Shown here piece after piece: positions 56,057 through 64,000 of a DNA stretch of 64,000 bases (within the stretch, counting starts at the first letter, position 1; the number at the start of each line of letters is the position of its first letter). The stretch covers positions 806,001 through 870,000 of the forward strand of contig NZ_CP036250.1 of assembly GCF_004300825.1 (NCBI RefSeq). The letters run 5' to 3'. Source of the DNA: Egicoccus halophilus (GTDB lineage: Bacteria > Actinomycetota > Nitriliruptoria > Nitriliruptorales > Nitriliruptoraceae). A model generated the notes under the pieces. That model saw nothing but the letters and a program-made list of their open reading frames with translations, ran no database searches and was not told where the DNA came from. Made by a program: the position numbers and the translations under genes.

Positions 56057-56124
56057 GCGGCCTCGCGGCGCGGCGGCCCGCGCACGCGCCGACGTCGAAC
56101 GCGCCGCTACGGCCGCTGAGCGGC
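56030..56124. repeat. 32-bp direct repeat duplicating the end of uppS
   Basis: The 32 bases at 56030-56061 (last codons and stop of uppS, with a GCCGCT/AGCGGC hairpin) recur exactly at 56093-56124, just before the end of the convergent LysR gene. Copies are spaced by 31 bases, so a 63-base segment was duplicated with loss of the rest. The hairpin may serve as a terminator for both convergent genes, now doubled. Confidence 0.85.
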
Positions 56125-56125
56125 G

Positions 56126-57013
56126 TCAGGTCGCGGACGGGTGGCCCAGCGCCCGGCGGCCAGCGGCGAGCACGACGTCCGAGAGACGGTCCAGCGACGC
56201 CGAGCGCAGCTTCCACCGCTGCCAGAACAGCGGGACCTCGACGACCACGTCCGGGTCGACGACCTCGACGTCGTCGGCGAGCTCGGTCAGCTGCCACTCG
56301 GTCAGCATGCCCCATCCGAGCCCGCAGCGGACCGCCCGCTCGAACCCGTCCGACGAGGGCACGTGGGACGCCGGCGGCGCGGCCGCGTCCCCGCAGCGGG
56401 CCCGCAGCCAGCCGCGCTGCAGGTCGTCGCTGCGGTCGAAGTGGACCACCGGGGACCGCTGCAGGGCCTCGACCGTCGGTCCCTGGGGAAACCAGGTGCG
56501 CACGAACGCCGGCGTCGCCGCCGGGCGGTAGCGCATCGTCCCGAGCGGCGACGCGCGGCAACCGGCGACCGTCGCGGCCGCCGAGGTGACGGCCGCGACG
56601 ACGGTCCCGTCGCGCAGCAGCGCGGCCGTCTCCTCCTCGTCGTGCCGATGCAGGTCGAAGGTCATCTCGTCGCGCAGCTCCGCCAGGGCAGGGACCAGCC
56701 AGGTCGCCAGCGAGTCGGCGTTGACCGCCAGGGCCAGCTCGACCGGGCCGCCGGCCTCGTCGGCGACCTCGGCGACGGCCTCGGCGGTCACCAGCTCGAT
56801 CTGCCGTGCGAGGCGCAGCAGCATCCGTCCCGCCTCGGTGACCCGCACGGGCTTCGATCGCACCAGCACCACCCGTCCTGCCGACAACTCGAGCGCCTTG
56901 AGACGCTGGCTGATCGCCGACGGCGTGACGTGCAGGACACGGGCGGCACCGTCGAGCGACCCCTCGTCCACGGCTGCTCGCAGCGCACGCAGGTGCGCCA
57001 GGTCGACGTCCAC
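56126..57013 (-). CDS. lysG: LysR-family regulator, LysG/ArgP-like
   Basis: A 295-residue LysR-type regulator. The winged helix-turn-helix is at residues 3-60 (LAHLRALRAAVDEGSLDGAA, HVTPSAISQRLKALE), with the effector domain from residue 90 (VELALAVNADSLATWLVPAL) that is typical for LysG/ArgP, which sense lysine and arginine. It is divergent from the exporter gene across 71 bases, the classic arrangement in which LysG with bound basic amino acid activates lysE. The AT-richer patch in the gap (57040-57060) is the likely promoter and binding region. Confidence 0.92.
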   Translation of the reverse strand: MDVDLAHLRALRAAVDEGSLDGAARVLHVTPSAISQRLKALELSAGRVVLVRSKPVRVTEAGRMLLRLARQIELVTAEAVAEVADEAGGPVELALAVNADSLATWLVPALAELRDEMTFDLHRHDEEETAALLRDGTVVAAVTSAAATVAGCRASPLGTMRYRPAATPAFVRTWFPQGPTVEALQRSPVVHFDRSDDLQRGWLRARCGDAAAPPASHVPSSDGFERAVRCGLGWGMLTEWQLTELADDVEVVDPDVVVEVPLFWQRWKLRSASLDRLSDVVLAAGRRALGHPSAT

Positions 57014-57084
57014 GACAGTTCCTCTGATGTCACCGAAGAATGTTGCACTGTACTTATTCGGCGCGGTCGGTGAGCCTGTCGGGC

Positions 57085-57699
57085 ATGGACATCTCCCTGT
57101 TGCTCCCCGTCGTCTCCGGTCTCGGCCTTGGGCTGGCGCTCATCGCCGCGATCGGTCCCCAGAACGCGTTCGTGCTCCGCCAGGGCCTGCTCGGCGAGCA
57201 CGTCGCGGTCGTCGTCGCCCTGTGCGTGGCGTCGGACCTGCTGCTGATCTCCGCGGTGGTCGCCGGTGCCGGCGCCCTGCTCGAGCACGCCCCCGTCGTC
57301 ACCCTGTTGCTGCGCTGGGCCGGCGGGCTCTACCTCGGCAGCTATGCCGTGCTCGCCGCCCGGCGGGCGCTGCGCTCCGCCGACCGGCTCGAGGTCACCC
57401 GGACCACCGGCGCGCCACGTCGGGCCATCGTGCTCACGACGCTGGCGCTGACCTGGCTGAACCCCCACTTCTACGTCGACACCGTGCTGGTGCTCGGGGC
57501 GGTCGCCGCCGCCCAGGGTGCCGATCGCTGGGCGTTCGGCGCCGGCGCGCTGCTGGCCAGCGTGCTGTGGTTCACGGGGCTGGGCGTGGCGGCCCGGCTG
57601 CTGCGCCCGCTGTTCGCCCATGCCGTCACCTGGCGGGTGCTGGACGCCTCGGTCGCCGTGGTCATGGGGATGCTGGCCGTCGGGGTGCTGCGCGGCTGA
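57085..57699 (+). CDS. lysE: LysE/ArgO-family basic amino acid exporter
   Basis: A 204-residue membrane protein with six hydrophobic segments. It has the family signature GLGLALIAAIGPQNAFVLRQ near the N-terminus and ALTWLNPHFYVDTVLVLGAV in the middle, matching lysine/arginine exporters. ATG 57085 starts just before the first helix; the frame from 57040 adds a polar leader that is unlikely. Paired with the divergent LysG/ArgP-like regulator. Confidence 0.93.
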   Translation: MDISLLLPVVSGLGLGLALIAAIGPQNAFVLRQGLLGEHVAVVVALCVASDLLLISAVVAGAGALLEHAPVVTLLLRWAGGLYLGSYAVLAARRALRSADRLEVTRTTGAPRRAIVLTTLALTWLNPHFYVDTVLVLGAVAAAQGADRWAFGAGALLASVLWFTGLGVAARLLRPLFAHAVTWRVLDASVAVVMGMLAVGVLRG

Positions 57700-57728
57700 A
57701 CGGCGGCGGCCGGGCAGGTCGGGGGCGG

Positions 57729-58976
57729 TCAGGTGCGGTGGCGGGACCGGGTGGCGACCCACACGAGGCTGCCGCTCGACAGCAGCACGAGGCCGCCGAC
57801 GACGGCCACGCCCGGCAGTGTGAACGCCAGCACGACGCACAGGGCGACGCCACCGGCGGCCAACCCCCGGGGCCAGCGGCGTTCGTCGTCGCGCAGCGTC
57901 CAGGCCGAGGCGTTGGCCAGCGCGTAGTAGGTCAGCACGGCGAAGGAGCTGAACCCGATCGCACCGCGCAGGTCCGCGACCAGCAGGATCGCGCAGACCA
58001 GTGCGGCCGCCGTCAGCTCGGCCCGGTGCGGCGTGCGGCGACGGGGGTGCACCGCGTCGAGGACACCCGGCAGCTCGCGGCGGCGGGCCATCGACAACGC
58101 CGTCCGGCTCACGCCGGCGAGCAGCGAGAGCAGCACGCCGGCCGCGGCGATGGCCGCGCCGCCCCGCACCACGCCGGCGAGTGCGCCCAGCGGGCCCGCC
58201 TCGACCGCCGCGACCAACGGCGCCGGCGACGCGGCCAGGACCTGGGGGCCGACCGCCAGCAGCGCCGCGCTGAGCACCACCGCGTACACCACCACCACGA
58301 TGCCGAGTGCGAGCGGGATCGCCTTCGGGATCGTGACGGTCGGGTCGCGGACCTCCTCGCCGAGCGTGGCGAGCCGCGCGTAGCCGGCGAAGGCGAAGAA
58401 CAGCAGCCCGCCCGCCTGCAGGACCCCGTACGGGCCGGTTGGCAGGGTCGCGTCGAGCCGGGTCGGCGACGGGTCCCCGGCGAGTGCCGCGACGACCGCG
58501 AACGCCAGGGCCGCGAGCGTCAACGAGACGATGACCCGGCTCAGTCGGGCGGTCTTCTCGACGCCGAGGACGTTGACCGTCGCCATGGCCACGACCGCCG
58601 CGACGGCCACCGGACGCGCGGCGTCCGGTGCGACATGGGCGCCGAGGGTGAGCGCCATGGCGGCCAGGCTCGCCGTCTTGCCGACCACGAACGACCAGCC
58701 CGCCAGGAAGCCCCAGTAGTCGCCGAGCCGCTCGCGGGCGTAGACGTGGGTCCCGCCGGCCTGCGGGTACAGGGACGCGAGCTGCGCCGAGGAGGTCGCA
58801 TTGGCGTAGGCGACCAGCGCGGCGAGTGCCAGCCCCACCAGCAGCCACGAGCCGGCCGCGGCCGCGGCCGGTCCCGGGGCGGCGAACACGCCGGCCCCGA
58901 TCATGGCGCCGAGACCGACGACGACCGCGTCGGTGGTCGTCAGGCGGCGGGCGAGCGACTCCGACGGGCGAGTCAT
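57729..58976 (-). CDS. APC-family amino acid permease
   Basis: A 415-residue permease with about twelve membrane segments. The first helix has the substrate-binding GAMIGAGVFAAPGPAAAAAG signature (GIGxGIF type), followed by LASLYPQAGGTHVYARERLG and LFFAFAGYARLATLGEEVRD. The substrate is probably an amino acid or polyamine. Its ATG overlaps the arsenate reductase stop by four bases, forming a two-gene leftward operon, an unusual partner for arsenate reductase. Confidence 0.9.
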   Translation of the reverse strand: MTRPSESLARRLTTTDAVVVGLGAMIGAGVFAAPGPAAAAAGSWLLVGLALAALVAYANATSSAQLASLYPQAGGTHVYARERLGDYWGFLAGWSFVVGKTASLAAMALTLGAHVAPDAARPVAVAAVVAMATVNVLGVEKTARLSRVIVSLTLAALAFAVVAALAGDPSPTRLDATLPTGPYGVLQAGGLLFFAFAGYARLATLGEEVRDPTVTIPKAIPLALGIVVVVYAVVLSAALLAVGPQVLAASPAPLVAAVEAGPLGALAGVVRGGAAIAAAGVLLSLLAGVSRTALSMARRRELPGVLDAVHPRRRTPHRAELTAAALVCAILLVADLRGAIGFSSFAVLTYYALANASAWTLRDDERRWPRGLAAGGVALCVVLAFTLPGVAVVGGLVLLSSGSLVWVATRSRHRT

Positions 58977-59386
58977 GCGGCGGGCGTCACCCCGAGCTCG
59001 TCGAGCAGGCCCCGGACCCGGCGTTCGATGTCGTCACGGATGGGGCGCACCGCCTCCACCCCCTGGCCGGCGGGGTCGGGCAGCTCCCAGTCCAGGTAGC
59101 GCGTGCCCGGCACGTAGGGGCACTCGTCGCCACAACCCATGGTGACGACCACATCCGTGCTCGCGAGCGCCTCGTCGGTCCAGCGCTGCGGCTGGGCGTC
59201 GGCGATGTCGATGCCGACCTCCTGCATGGCCTCCACGGCGGCGGGGTTGACCGCATCCGCGGGTCGGGAGCCGGCGGAGAGCACGCGGACGCCGTCGCCG
59301 GCGAGGGTGCGCAGCCACCCCGCGGCCATCTGGGAGCGCCCCGCGTTGTGGACGCACAGGAACAGCACGGTCGGGCGGTCGGCCAT
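58973..59386 (-). CDS. arsC: Arsenate reductase (low-molecular-weight phosphatase family)
   Basis: A 137-residue enzyme with the phosphatase loop FLCVHNAGRSQMAAGW (C-x5-R) and the partner Cys motif MGCGDECPYVPGTRYLDWEL and DPAGQ, as in thioredoxin/mycothiol-linked arsenate reductases of actinobacteria. ATG 59386 with GAGGC upstream is the natural start; an upstream in-frame codon at 59452 adds an Arg-rich leader. No arsenite efflux gene or ArsR gene is adjacent; the coupled permease is of the amino acid type. Confidence 0.9.
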   Translation of the reverse strand: MADRPTVLFLCVHNAGRSQMAAGWLRTLAGDGVRVLSAGSRPADAVNPAAVEAMQEVGIDIADAQPQRWTDEALASTDVVVTMGCGDECPYVPGTRYLDWELPDPAGQGVEAVRPIRDDIERRVRGLLDELGVTPAA

Positions 59387-59782
59387 GGGTGCCTCGGTTC
59401 GGTCGACGGTTGCCGGCGTGCGCCGGCGTTTCCTCAACGGTAGTCGAGGCATCCTGCCGTCGCGGTGACCGGCGGTTGGCCGTCCGGTGAACGTCGGGCC
59501 GAAACGGGGGAGGTTGCGAGGAGTCGGCCGGGCCCGGCGCTAGCGTCGCCGGCGCGCGCCGAACGGCGTGCACCCGACGCGCCGGACGTCGCTTCGAGGG
59601 GCGGTACGGCGACCGAGACGATCGGGACGAACACGGTGCCGCATCTGCCACCCGACCACCTCTCCCGGGATTTCTTGACGGGGCTGCCGCCGACCTCGGG
59701 CCCGCTGCCGTCGATGCCCGACCGGCTGCCGGACGCGCTCGCCGTCCGCCCGGCACCCGCCGCGACCATCACCGCACTGCTC
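59387..59782. other. Gene-poor stretch before phoH
   Basis: About 400 bases between the divergent arsC and phoH genes. Open frames exist on the plus strand from 59465 and on the minus strand, but their codon use and low-complexity Pro/Arg content look like GC-driven chance frames. No tRNA or known RNA was recognised. Promoters for arsC and phoH must lie here. Confidence 0.5.
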
Positions 59783-59839
59783 ACGCCACCCCGATGGGGT
59801 GGCGTTCGTCGTTCCGGAGCCGACGGCGGTGCGCCGTCG
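59783..59839 (+). promoter_or_regulatory. Two hairpins in the phoH leader, possible attenuator
   Basis: ACGCCACCCC (59783-59792) pairs perfectly with GGGGTGGCGT (59796-59805) around GAT, followed by TCGTCGTTCCG. A second stem CGACGGC/GCCGTCG spans 59821-59839. The second stem ends 29 bases before the phoH start codon. Either an upstream terminator or a transcription/translation control leader for phoH. Confidence 0.4.
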
Positions 59840-59868
59840 CCGCGTTGGCCCTGGCTGGAGAGCTGCTC

Positions 59869-61269
59869 ATGTCGACGATGACCCGTGCCACCACCCGGCC
59901 CCGCGCGCACCGGGGTGGGCGTACCTACGTGCTCGACACCTGCGTGCTGCTGGCGGACCCGAACGCGCTGTTCCGCTTCGACGAGCACGACGTCGTGCTC
60001 CCGTTGGTCGTGATCGAGGAACTCGACCGCAAGAAGACGCAGATGGACGACGTCGGACGCAACGCCCGGCTCGCCCTGCGTGCCATCGAGGATCTTCGGG
60101 TGCAGCAGCCCGGTGGGCTGCGCGACGCGCTGCCGCTGCCCTCGGGTGGGTCGGTGCGCATCGAGTCGAACCACGTCGACGTCCCGCTGCCCCCCTACCT
60201 CGACAAGGCGAAGGCGGACCACCGGATCCTGTGCGTCGCGATCGGTCTGCGCGGCACGCTGGTGACCAAGGACGCGGGGCTGCGGATCAAGGCGAGCCAG
60301 CTCGGGGTCGAGGTCGAGGACTACCGTGGCGACACCGCCCGCACCAGCGAGCACGACGTGGGCATCGTCGAGCTCGAGGTCGACCCCGCCTTCCTCGACG
60401 CCCTGCACCGCGACGGCAAGGCGGTCCTCGAGCGCGACGAGGTCGACCTGCGGCCCGCCGGCGGCGCCCTGTGGCCCAACGCGTGCCTGGTGCTCAAGGC
60501 GGGGCGCTCGTCGTCCGGGCTCGGTCGGGTCCTCGACGTCGACGACGAGGGCAGCGCGACCGTGCACCGGGTCGCCGGTCACCGGGCGGTGTTCGGCATG
60601 GCGCCACGCGACGTGCGGCAGACCTTCGCGATCGACCTGCTGCTCGACCCCGACGTGCCGTGTGTGTCGCTGATGGGCATGGCCGGGACCGGCAAGACGT
60701 TCCTGGCGCTGGCGGCCGGCCTCGAGCAGGTGCTCGAGGCGACCGCCTACCGGCGGTTGTCGGTGTACCGGCCGTTGATCGCCGTGGGGCGGCAGGAGAT
60801 CGGCTACCTGCCCGGCGACCTCGACGAGAAGCTGGCGCCGTGGATGGCCGCGGTGCACGACAACCTGTACGCGCTGCTGCGTCGCAACGAGCCGGCCACC
60901 GCCCCGCGTGGGGCTCGTGAGCACCGGCAGATCCAGTCGACCATCGACTCGCTGATCGACCGGGGTCAGCTCGAGCTCGCCGCGATCACCTACCTGCGTG
61001 GTCGCTCGATCACCGACGAGTTCGTGATCGTCGACGAGGCGCAGAACATCGAGCTCTCGGCGCTCAAGGTCGTGCTCACGAGGATGGCGACGGGGTCCAA
61101 GGTCGTGTTCTGCGGCGACCTGGGTCAGGTCGACAACCCCTACATCTCCCCGTACGGCGGCATGGCGGCGCTGATCGAGAAGATGAAGGGCAGCCCGCTG
61201 TTCGGGCACGTGACCCTGAGCAAGGGCGTGCGCAGTCCGTTGGCCGAGCACGCCGCCACGATCTTCTGA
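59869..61269 (+). CDS. PhoH-family protein with PIN domain (PIN-PhoH)
   Basis: A 466-residue fusion. The N-terminal PIN nuclease domain (residues 15-150) has YVLDTCVLLADPNALFRFDE, LPLVVIEELDRKK and HRILCVAIGL, followed by the acidic VTKDAGLRIKA. The C-terminal PhoH ATPase/helicase domain (from about 250) has Walker A MGMAGTGKTFLALAAGLEQV, ITYLRGRSITDEFVIVDEAQ with Walker B and VFCGDLGQVDNPY. Such PhoH2 proteins unwind and cut RNA. ATG 59869 has GGAGAG eight bases upstream. Confidence 0.93.
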   Translation: MSTMTRATTRPRAHRGGRTYVLDTCVLLADPNALFRFDEHDVVLPLVVIEELDRKKTQMDDVGRNARLALRAIEDLRVQQPGGLRDALPLPSGGSVRIESNHVDVPLPPYLDKAKADHRILCVAIGLRGTLVTKDAGLRIKASQLGVEVEDYRGDTARTSEHDVGIVELEVDPAFLDALHRDGKAVLERDEVDLRPAGGALWPNACLVLKAGRSSSGLGRVLDVDDEGSATVHRVAGHRAVFGMAPRDVRQTFAIDLLLDPDVPCVSLMGMAGTGKTFLALAAGLEQVLEATAYRRLSVYRPLIAVGRQEIGYLPGDLDEKLAPWMAAVHDNLYALLRRNEPATAPRGAREHRQIQSTIDSLIDRGQLELAAITYLRGRSITDEFVIVDEAQNIELSALKVVLTRMATGSKVVFCGDLGQVDNPYISPYGGMAALIEKMKGSPLFGHVTLSKGVRSPLAEHAATIF

Positions 61270-61301
61270 CGCGTCGCGCCGGGGGCGCGGTCGCGGGCGG
61301 G

Positions 61302-61691
61302 TCAGCGCTCGCCGGCGACCTCCGGCTCCCGGACCGCGACGTCGCCGTCGGCCGCCCGGTCGGCGGCGACGTCGTTCGCGTGGTCCGCCGGCATCGGGTC
61401 CGCCGCGAGCTCGGCCCTCAGGGCGTCGAAGCCGCTCGGTCGGACCCTGGGCGCGGTCACCGGCCCGCGGCCGCTGGGCACCAACGCCGCGGCGACGATC
61501 CCGAGCAACAGTCCGAGCGCCGCGCCACGGGCCAGGCCGACGTCGAAGGCCAGCGTGTCGCCGCGCGGCGTGAGGGCGAGCGCGATGGCGACGCCACCGG
61601 CGATGCCGACGACGACGAGCGCGATGCGCAGCCCCTGCCGCCAGGTGAACGGTTGGCGGATGCGTTCGACGTTGCTGGCGGTACGGGCCAT
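61302..61691 (-). CDS. Small membrane protein of unknown function
   Basis: A 129-residue protein with two membrane helices (LRIALVVVGIAGGVAIALAL and AALGLLLGIVAAALV) joined by a short loop, then an Asp/Ala-rich cytoplasmic tail of about 50 residues. ATG 61691 has GAGGACC upstream. Convergent with phoH across 32 bases. Family not recognised. Confidence 0.7.
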   Translation of the reverse strand: MARTASNVERIRQPFTWRQGLRIALVVVGIAGGVAIALALTPRGDTLAFDVGLARGAALGLLLGIVAAALVPSGRGPVTAPRVRPSGFDALRAELAADPMPADHANDVAADRAADGDVAVREPEVAGER

Positions 61692-61841
61692 GACCGGTCC
61701 TCGGGGTGCTGCGGGGATGGGCGCGCGCGGGTGTGCACCGGACGCGTCGGCCACTGTGCCGCAAGTAGTTCAGCATTGCTTCAGTTTGCCCGCCACGCGC
61801 ACAGTCGGGCGATGGCCCCCGGCCTGCCTTGACGTGGCGAG

Positions 61842-61859
61842 TGAGTGAGCGCACACTCA
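61842..61859. promoter_or_regulatory. Inverted repeat, likely TetR-family operator
   Basis: TGAGTG (61842-61847) and CACTCA (61854-61859) form a perfect 6-6-6 inverted repeat, 104 bases before the TetR gene and just after a -35-like TTGACG (61829-61834). A TetR-type repressor binding here would block its own promoter and that of the efflux genes downstream. Confidence 0.5.
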
Positions 61860-61963
61860 GTCGGTCGTTCCCGGCGGAGGGACCGTCATCCCGTGAACTC
61901 CGGCACGCTTCGGTCGATGACCGCGCATGGCCGGGGGTTCCCCTGAGGCCGCAGGAGTTGCGC

Positions 61964-62560
61964 ATGCCCCCACTCGAGGACCGGCTCCTCGATGCCGCGG
62001 CGCGCCTCATCGAGCGTGAGGGGCCGGCGTCGGTGACGACCAAGCGGATCGCCCGGGAGGCCGGCTGCTCGGAGGGCTCGATCTACAACCACTTCGGCAG
62101 CAAGGAGCACCTCGTCGGCGCGGCCGTGAAGGAACGGCTGATGCGCTTCCCCGCCCGGGCCGCGGAGCTGCGGCACACGCCCGGCGAGCAGGACGTCCGC
62201 GAGCGCCTGGCCGAGATCGCCGAGCTGGCGCTGGCGTTCTACCGCCGCGGCGCCGGCCACCTCGCGGCGATGCTCTCCACCCCCGACGCGATGCGCGAGC
62301 ACGTCCAGGAGGTGGCCGCGCGCGGCGGCGGTCCCTGGTCCACGCTCGACCATCTCGCCGCCTGGCTCGCGGCCGAGCAGCGGCTGGGCCGGGTCCATCC
62401 CGACGCCGACCCGCACGCGGTCGTGACCGCGCTGCTCGGCAGCGTCCTCTTCCACGCCGTCACCTCCCACGCCTGGGGCGTGGTCCCCGGCGCCCCCGAC
62501 GACGCCACCGCGCTCACCCGCGCGGTCGACGGCGTCTGGCGCGGTCTCGACCCCGCCTGA
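61964..62560 (+). CDS. TetR-family transcriptional regulator
   Basis: A 198-residue regulator. The N-terminal helix-turn-helix is canonical: EDRLLDAAARLIEREGPASV, TTKRIAREAGCSEGSIYNHF and GSKEHLVGAAVKERL. The ligand-binding C-terminal domain has LEALLGSVLFHAV-like sequence (VVTALLGSVLFHAVTSHAWG). ATG 61964 has AGGAG eight bases upstream. It is followed after 63 bases by the DrrA/DrrB-like genes, so it most likely controls that exporter through the inverted repeat upstream. Confidence 0.92.
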   Translation: MPPLEDRLLDAAARLIEREGPASVTTKRIAREAGCSEGSIYNHFGSKEHLVGAAVKERLMRFPARAAELRHTPGEQDVRERLAEIAELALAFYRRGAGHLAAMLSTPDAMREHVQEVAARGGGPWSTLDHLAAWLAAEQRLGRVHPDADPHAVVTALLGSVLFHAVTSHAWGVVPGAPDDATALTRAVDGVWRGLDPA

Positions 62561-62623
62561 GACGCCGACCGTCCCCGTTCGCCGCGGGCCTCGCCCGCGT
62601 CGCTCCGTACTGAGGAATCCGCC

Positions 62624-63643
62624 ATGTCCCTCGCGCCACCCACCGACCCGCTGGTGTCGGTGCGCGACCTGCACCACACCTTCGGCGACGACGTGCGTGC
62701 CCTGGCGGGGGTCGACCTCGCCTTCGAGGCCGGCATCGTCTACGGGTTGCTCGGCCCCAACGGGGCCGGCAAGACCACCCTGATCCGGGTGCTCGCGACC
62801 CTGCTGCGCCCGACGCGCGGCGCGGTCCGTGTCGCCGGCATCGACGTCCTCGCCGACCCGGTCCGCGCGCGGACGCGCATCGGGCTGGCCGGACAGTTCG
62901 CCGCCGTCGACGACTACCTCAGCGGCCGCGAGAACGTCGAGATGGTCGGCCGCCTCTACGGCCTCTCCGCCCGCGAGTCGCGACGCCGCGCCGACGGCGT
63001 GCTCGACGGCGTCGGCCTGCGCGACGAGGCCTCGCGGCTCGTGCGCACCTACTCGGGGGGGATGCGCCGCCGGCTCGACCTCGCCGCGTCGCTCGTCGGC
63101 CGCCCCGAGGTGCTGTTCCTCGACGAGCCGACGACCGGCATCGACCCGCGCAACCGCCTGCACCTGTGGGAGCTGATCGAGGGGCTCGTGCGCGACGGCA
63201 CCACCGTGCTGCTCACCACGCAGTACCTCGAGGAGGCCGACCAGCTCGCCCACCGCATCGGGGTCATCGACCGCGGGCGCATCGTCACCGAGGGCACGGC
63301 CGACGAACTCAAGGAGGCCCTCGAGACCGCCGTGCTGGAGATCGGCGCCGTCGAACCCGATCGCGGCACGGTGGCGACCGTGCTGGAGGAGCTGACCGGC
63401 GACGCCCCGACGGTCGACGCCGTGCGCGGCCACCTGCGGGCTCCGGCGCGCGCGGGCACCGCGACCTTGCTGGCGGTGGTCCGCCGGCTCGACGAGCTCG
63501 GGATCGAGCCGACCGACGTCGCCCTGCTCAAGCCCAGCCTGGACGACGTGTTCCTCGCGCTGACCGGCGAAGGGCCGGCCGGTGCGTCGACCGCCACCGA
63601 TCCGCGCGACGCCGCCGCTGCGCTCGAGGAGGTCCGCCGATGA
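62624..63643 (+). CDS. DrrA-like daunorubicin-type ABC transporter ATPase
   Basis: A 339-residue ATPase: Walker A GLLGPNGAGKTTLIRVLATL, Q-loop GLAGQFAAVDDYLSGRENVE, signature TYSGGMRRRLDLAASLVGRP, Walker B VLFLDEPTTGIDPRNR and switch region LLTTQYLEEADQLAHRI. The C-terminal extension (residues 225-339) is the DrrA type and includes SLDDVFLALTGE. Its stop overlaps the ATG of the permease gene by four bases. Likely exports a drug or lipid; substrate unknown. Confidence 0.93.
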   Translation: MSLAPPTDPLVSVRDLHHTFGDDVRALAGVDLAFEAGIVYGLLGPNGAGKTTLIRVLATLLRPTRGAVRVAGIDVLADPVRARTRIGLAGQFAAVDDYLSGRENVEMVGRLYGLSARESRRRADGVLDGVGLRDEASRLVRTYSGGMRRRLDLAASLVGRPEVLFLDEPTTGIDPRNRLHLWELIEGLVRDGTTVLLTTQYLEEADQLAHRIGVIDRGRIVTEGTADELKEALETAVLEIGAVEPDRGTVATVLEELTGDAPTVDAVRGHLRAPARAGTATLLAVVRRLDELGIEPTDVALLKPSLDDVFLALTGEGPAGASTATDPRDAAAALEEVRR

Positions 63644-64000
63644 CCGCCGTTCCCGCCGACGTCCGCCTCCCCGGCGGTGGTGCCGACGACGGGCGCATCG
63701 GTCTGCGCCGCACGCTGACCGACACGCTGGTGCTGACCCGCCGCAACCTGCTGCGAAACGTCCGGCTGCCGCAGTTGTTGTTGTTCTCCACCATCCAGCC
63801 GGTGATGTTCCTGCTGCTGTTCAACTACGTGTTCGGTGGTGCCATCGGCGGCTCGCTGCCGGAGGGTTACGCCTACATCCAGTGGCTGATGCCGGGGCTG
63901 CTGATCCAGATCGCCACCTTCGGGGCCGGCCAGACCGCGATGGGGTTGACCGAGGACCTCGACAAGGGCGTCATCGACCGGTTCCGTTCGCTGCCGATGT
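63640..64000 (+). CDS. DrrB-like ABC-2 permease, cut by the right edge
   Basis: The first 120 codons of an ABC-2 type permease. A cytoplasmic start with RRTLTDTLVLTRRNLLRNVR is followed by the first helix PQLLLFSTIQPVMFLLLFNY and VFGGAIGG. A second helix (LMPGLLIQIATFGAGQTAMG) precedes EDLDKGVIDRFRSLPM, the conserved cytoplasmic motif of DrrB-type permeases. The ATG is coupled to the DrrA-like stop. The remainder lies beyond the window. Confidence 0.92.
   Translation, partial: MTAVPADVRLPGGGADDGRIGLRRTLTDTLVLTRRNLLRNVRLPQLLLFSTIQPVMFLLLFNYVFGGAIGGSLPEGYAYIQWLMPGLLIQIATFGAGQTAMGLTEDLDKGVIDRFRSLPM

Noticed and set aside
59465-59881. A 138-codon plus-strand frame before phoH
   Set aside because: Low-complexity Pro/Arg/Ser content, no ribosome site at its start, and overlap with the phoH start and the leader hairpins.

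Overview
The window is a 64 kb piece of a very GC-rich, gene-dense actinobacterial chromosome. GTG starts are frequent, genes often overlap by 1-4 bases, and Shine-Dalgarno sites are GGAGG-like. Gene content includes a MeaA-type acyl-CoA mutase, an ATP-type PEP carboxykinase, a PIN-PhoH fusion, an IdeR-like iron box, and a short-chain Z-isoprenyl synthase beside greA. All of this fits Actinomycetota. A deep lineage such as Nitriliruptoria is my guess from general flavour, not something the sequence proves. No rRNA, tRNA, CRISPR array, insertion sequence or phage gene was recognised.

Layout. 0-7.8 kb: a hairpin-rich leader before a FIST-domain gene, then glnB-glnD (nitrogen signalling), ino1 (inositol phosphate synthase) and a 2-hydroxyacid dehydrogenase. 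7.9-23 kb: an envelope glycan island with a membrane glycosyltransferase, five soluble glycosyltransferases, an ABC exporter that could flip lipid-linked sugar, a UDP-galactopyranose-mutase-like flavoprotein, a sugar epimerase, a Gfo/Idh oxidoreductase, a methyltransferase and a GMC oxidoreductase. 23-28 kb: fumC, a chemoreceptor-like gene broken by one in-frame TAG, a threonine ammonia-lyase and a small membrane protein. 28-41 kb: a secreted-protein region. It holds a small exported protein, a two-component system, a 1,549-residue YDG-repeat protein, a 604-residue exported coiled-coil protein, another exported protein and a vanadium-haloperoxidase-like enzyme. 41-64 kb: mostly housekeeping and metabolism (mutase, arginine deiminase, sigma factor, PEP carboxykinase, iron storage, thiolase, greA, a lysine/arginine export pair, arsenate reductase, phoH) and, at the right edge, a TetR-DrrAB-like efflux unit cut by the window end.

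The most interesting observation is a 75-78 nt leader element present three times (28073-28150 +, 36093-36167 -, 36425-36502 +). Each copy lies 43-56 nt upstream of the start codon of a different exported-protein gene. The copies share invariant blocks and an outer stem. An internal helix has changed at all four variable positions while largely keeping base pairing, which indicates selection on RNA structure. In at least two copies the 3' strand of the outer stem can instead pair with the Shine-Dalgarno sequence. I read this as a candidate translational riboswitch regulon for surface proteins. Some short blocks recall c-di-AMP (ydaO) leaders, but the element is much shorter than that class, and a covariance-model search is needed to say whether it is known.

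Other points of note: an IdeR-type box before a bacterioferritin-associated ferredoxin and a bacterioferritin whose ferroxidase His54 is Asp; a LuxR-type regulator lacking the phospho-acceptor Asp; a nearly perfect 252-bp tandem duplication in the YDG gene; and a 32-bp duplication of a gene end between uppS and a LysR gene.
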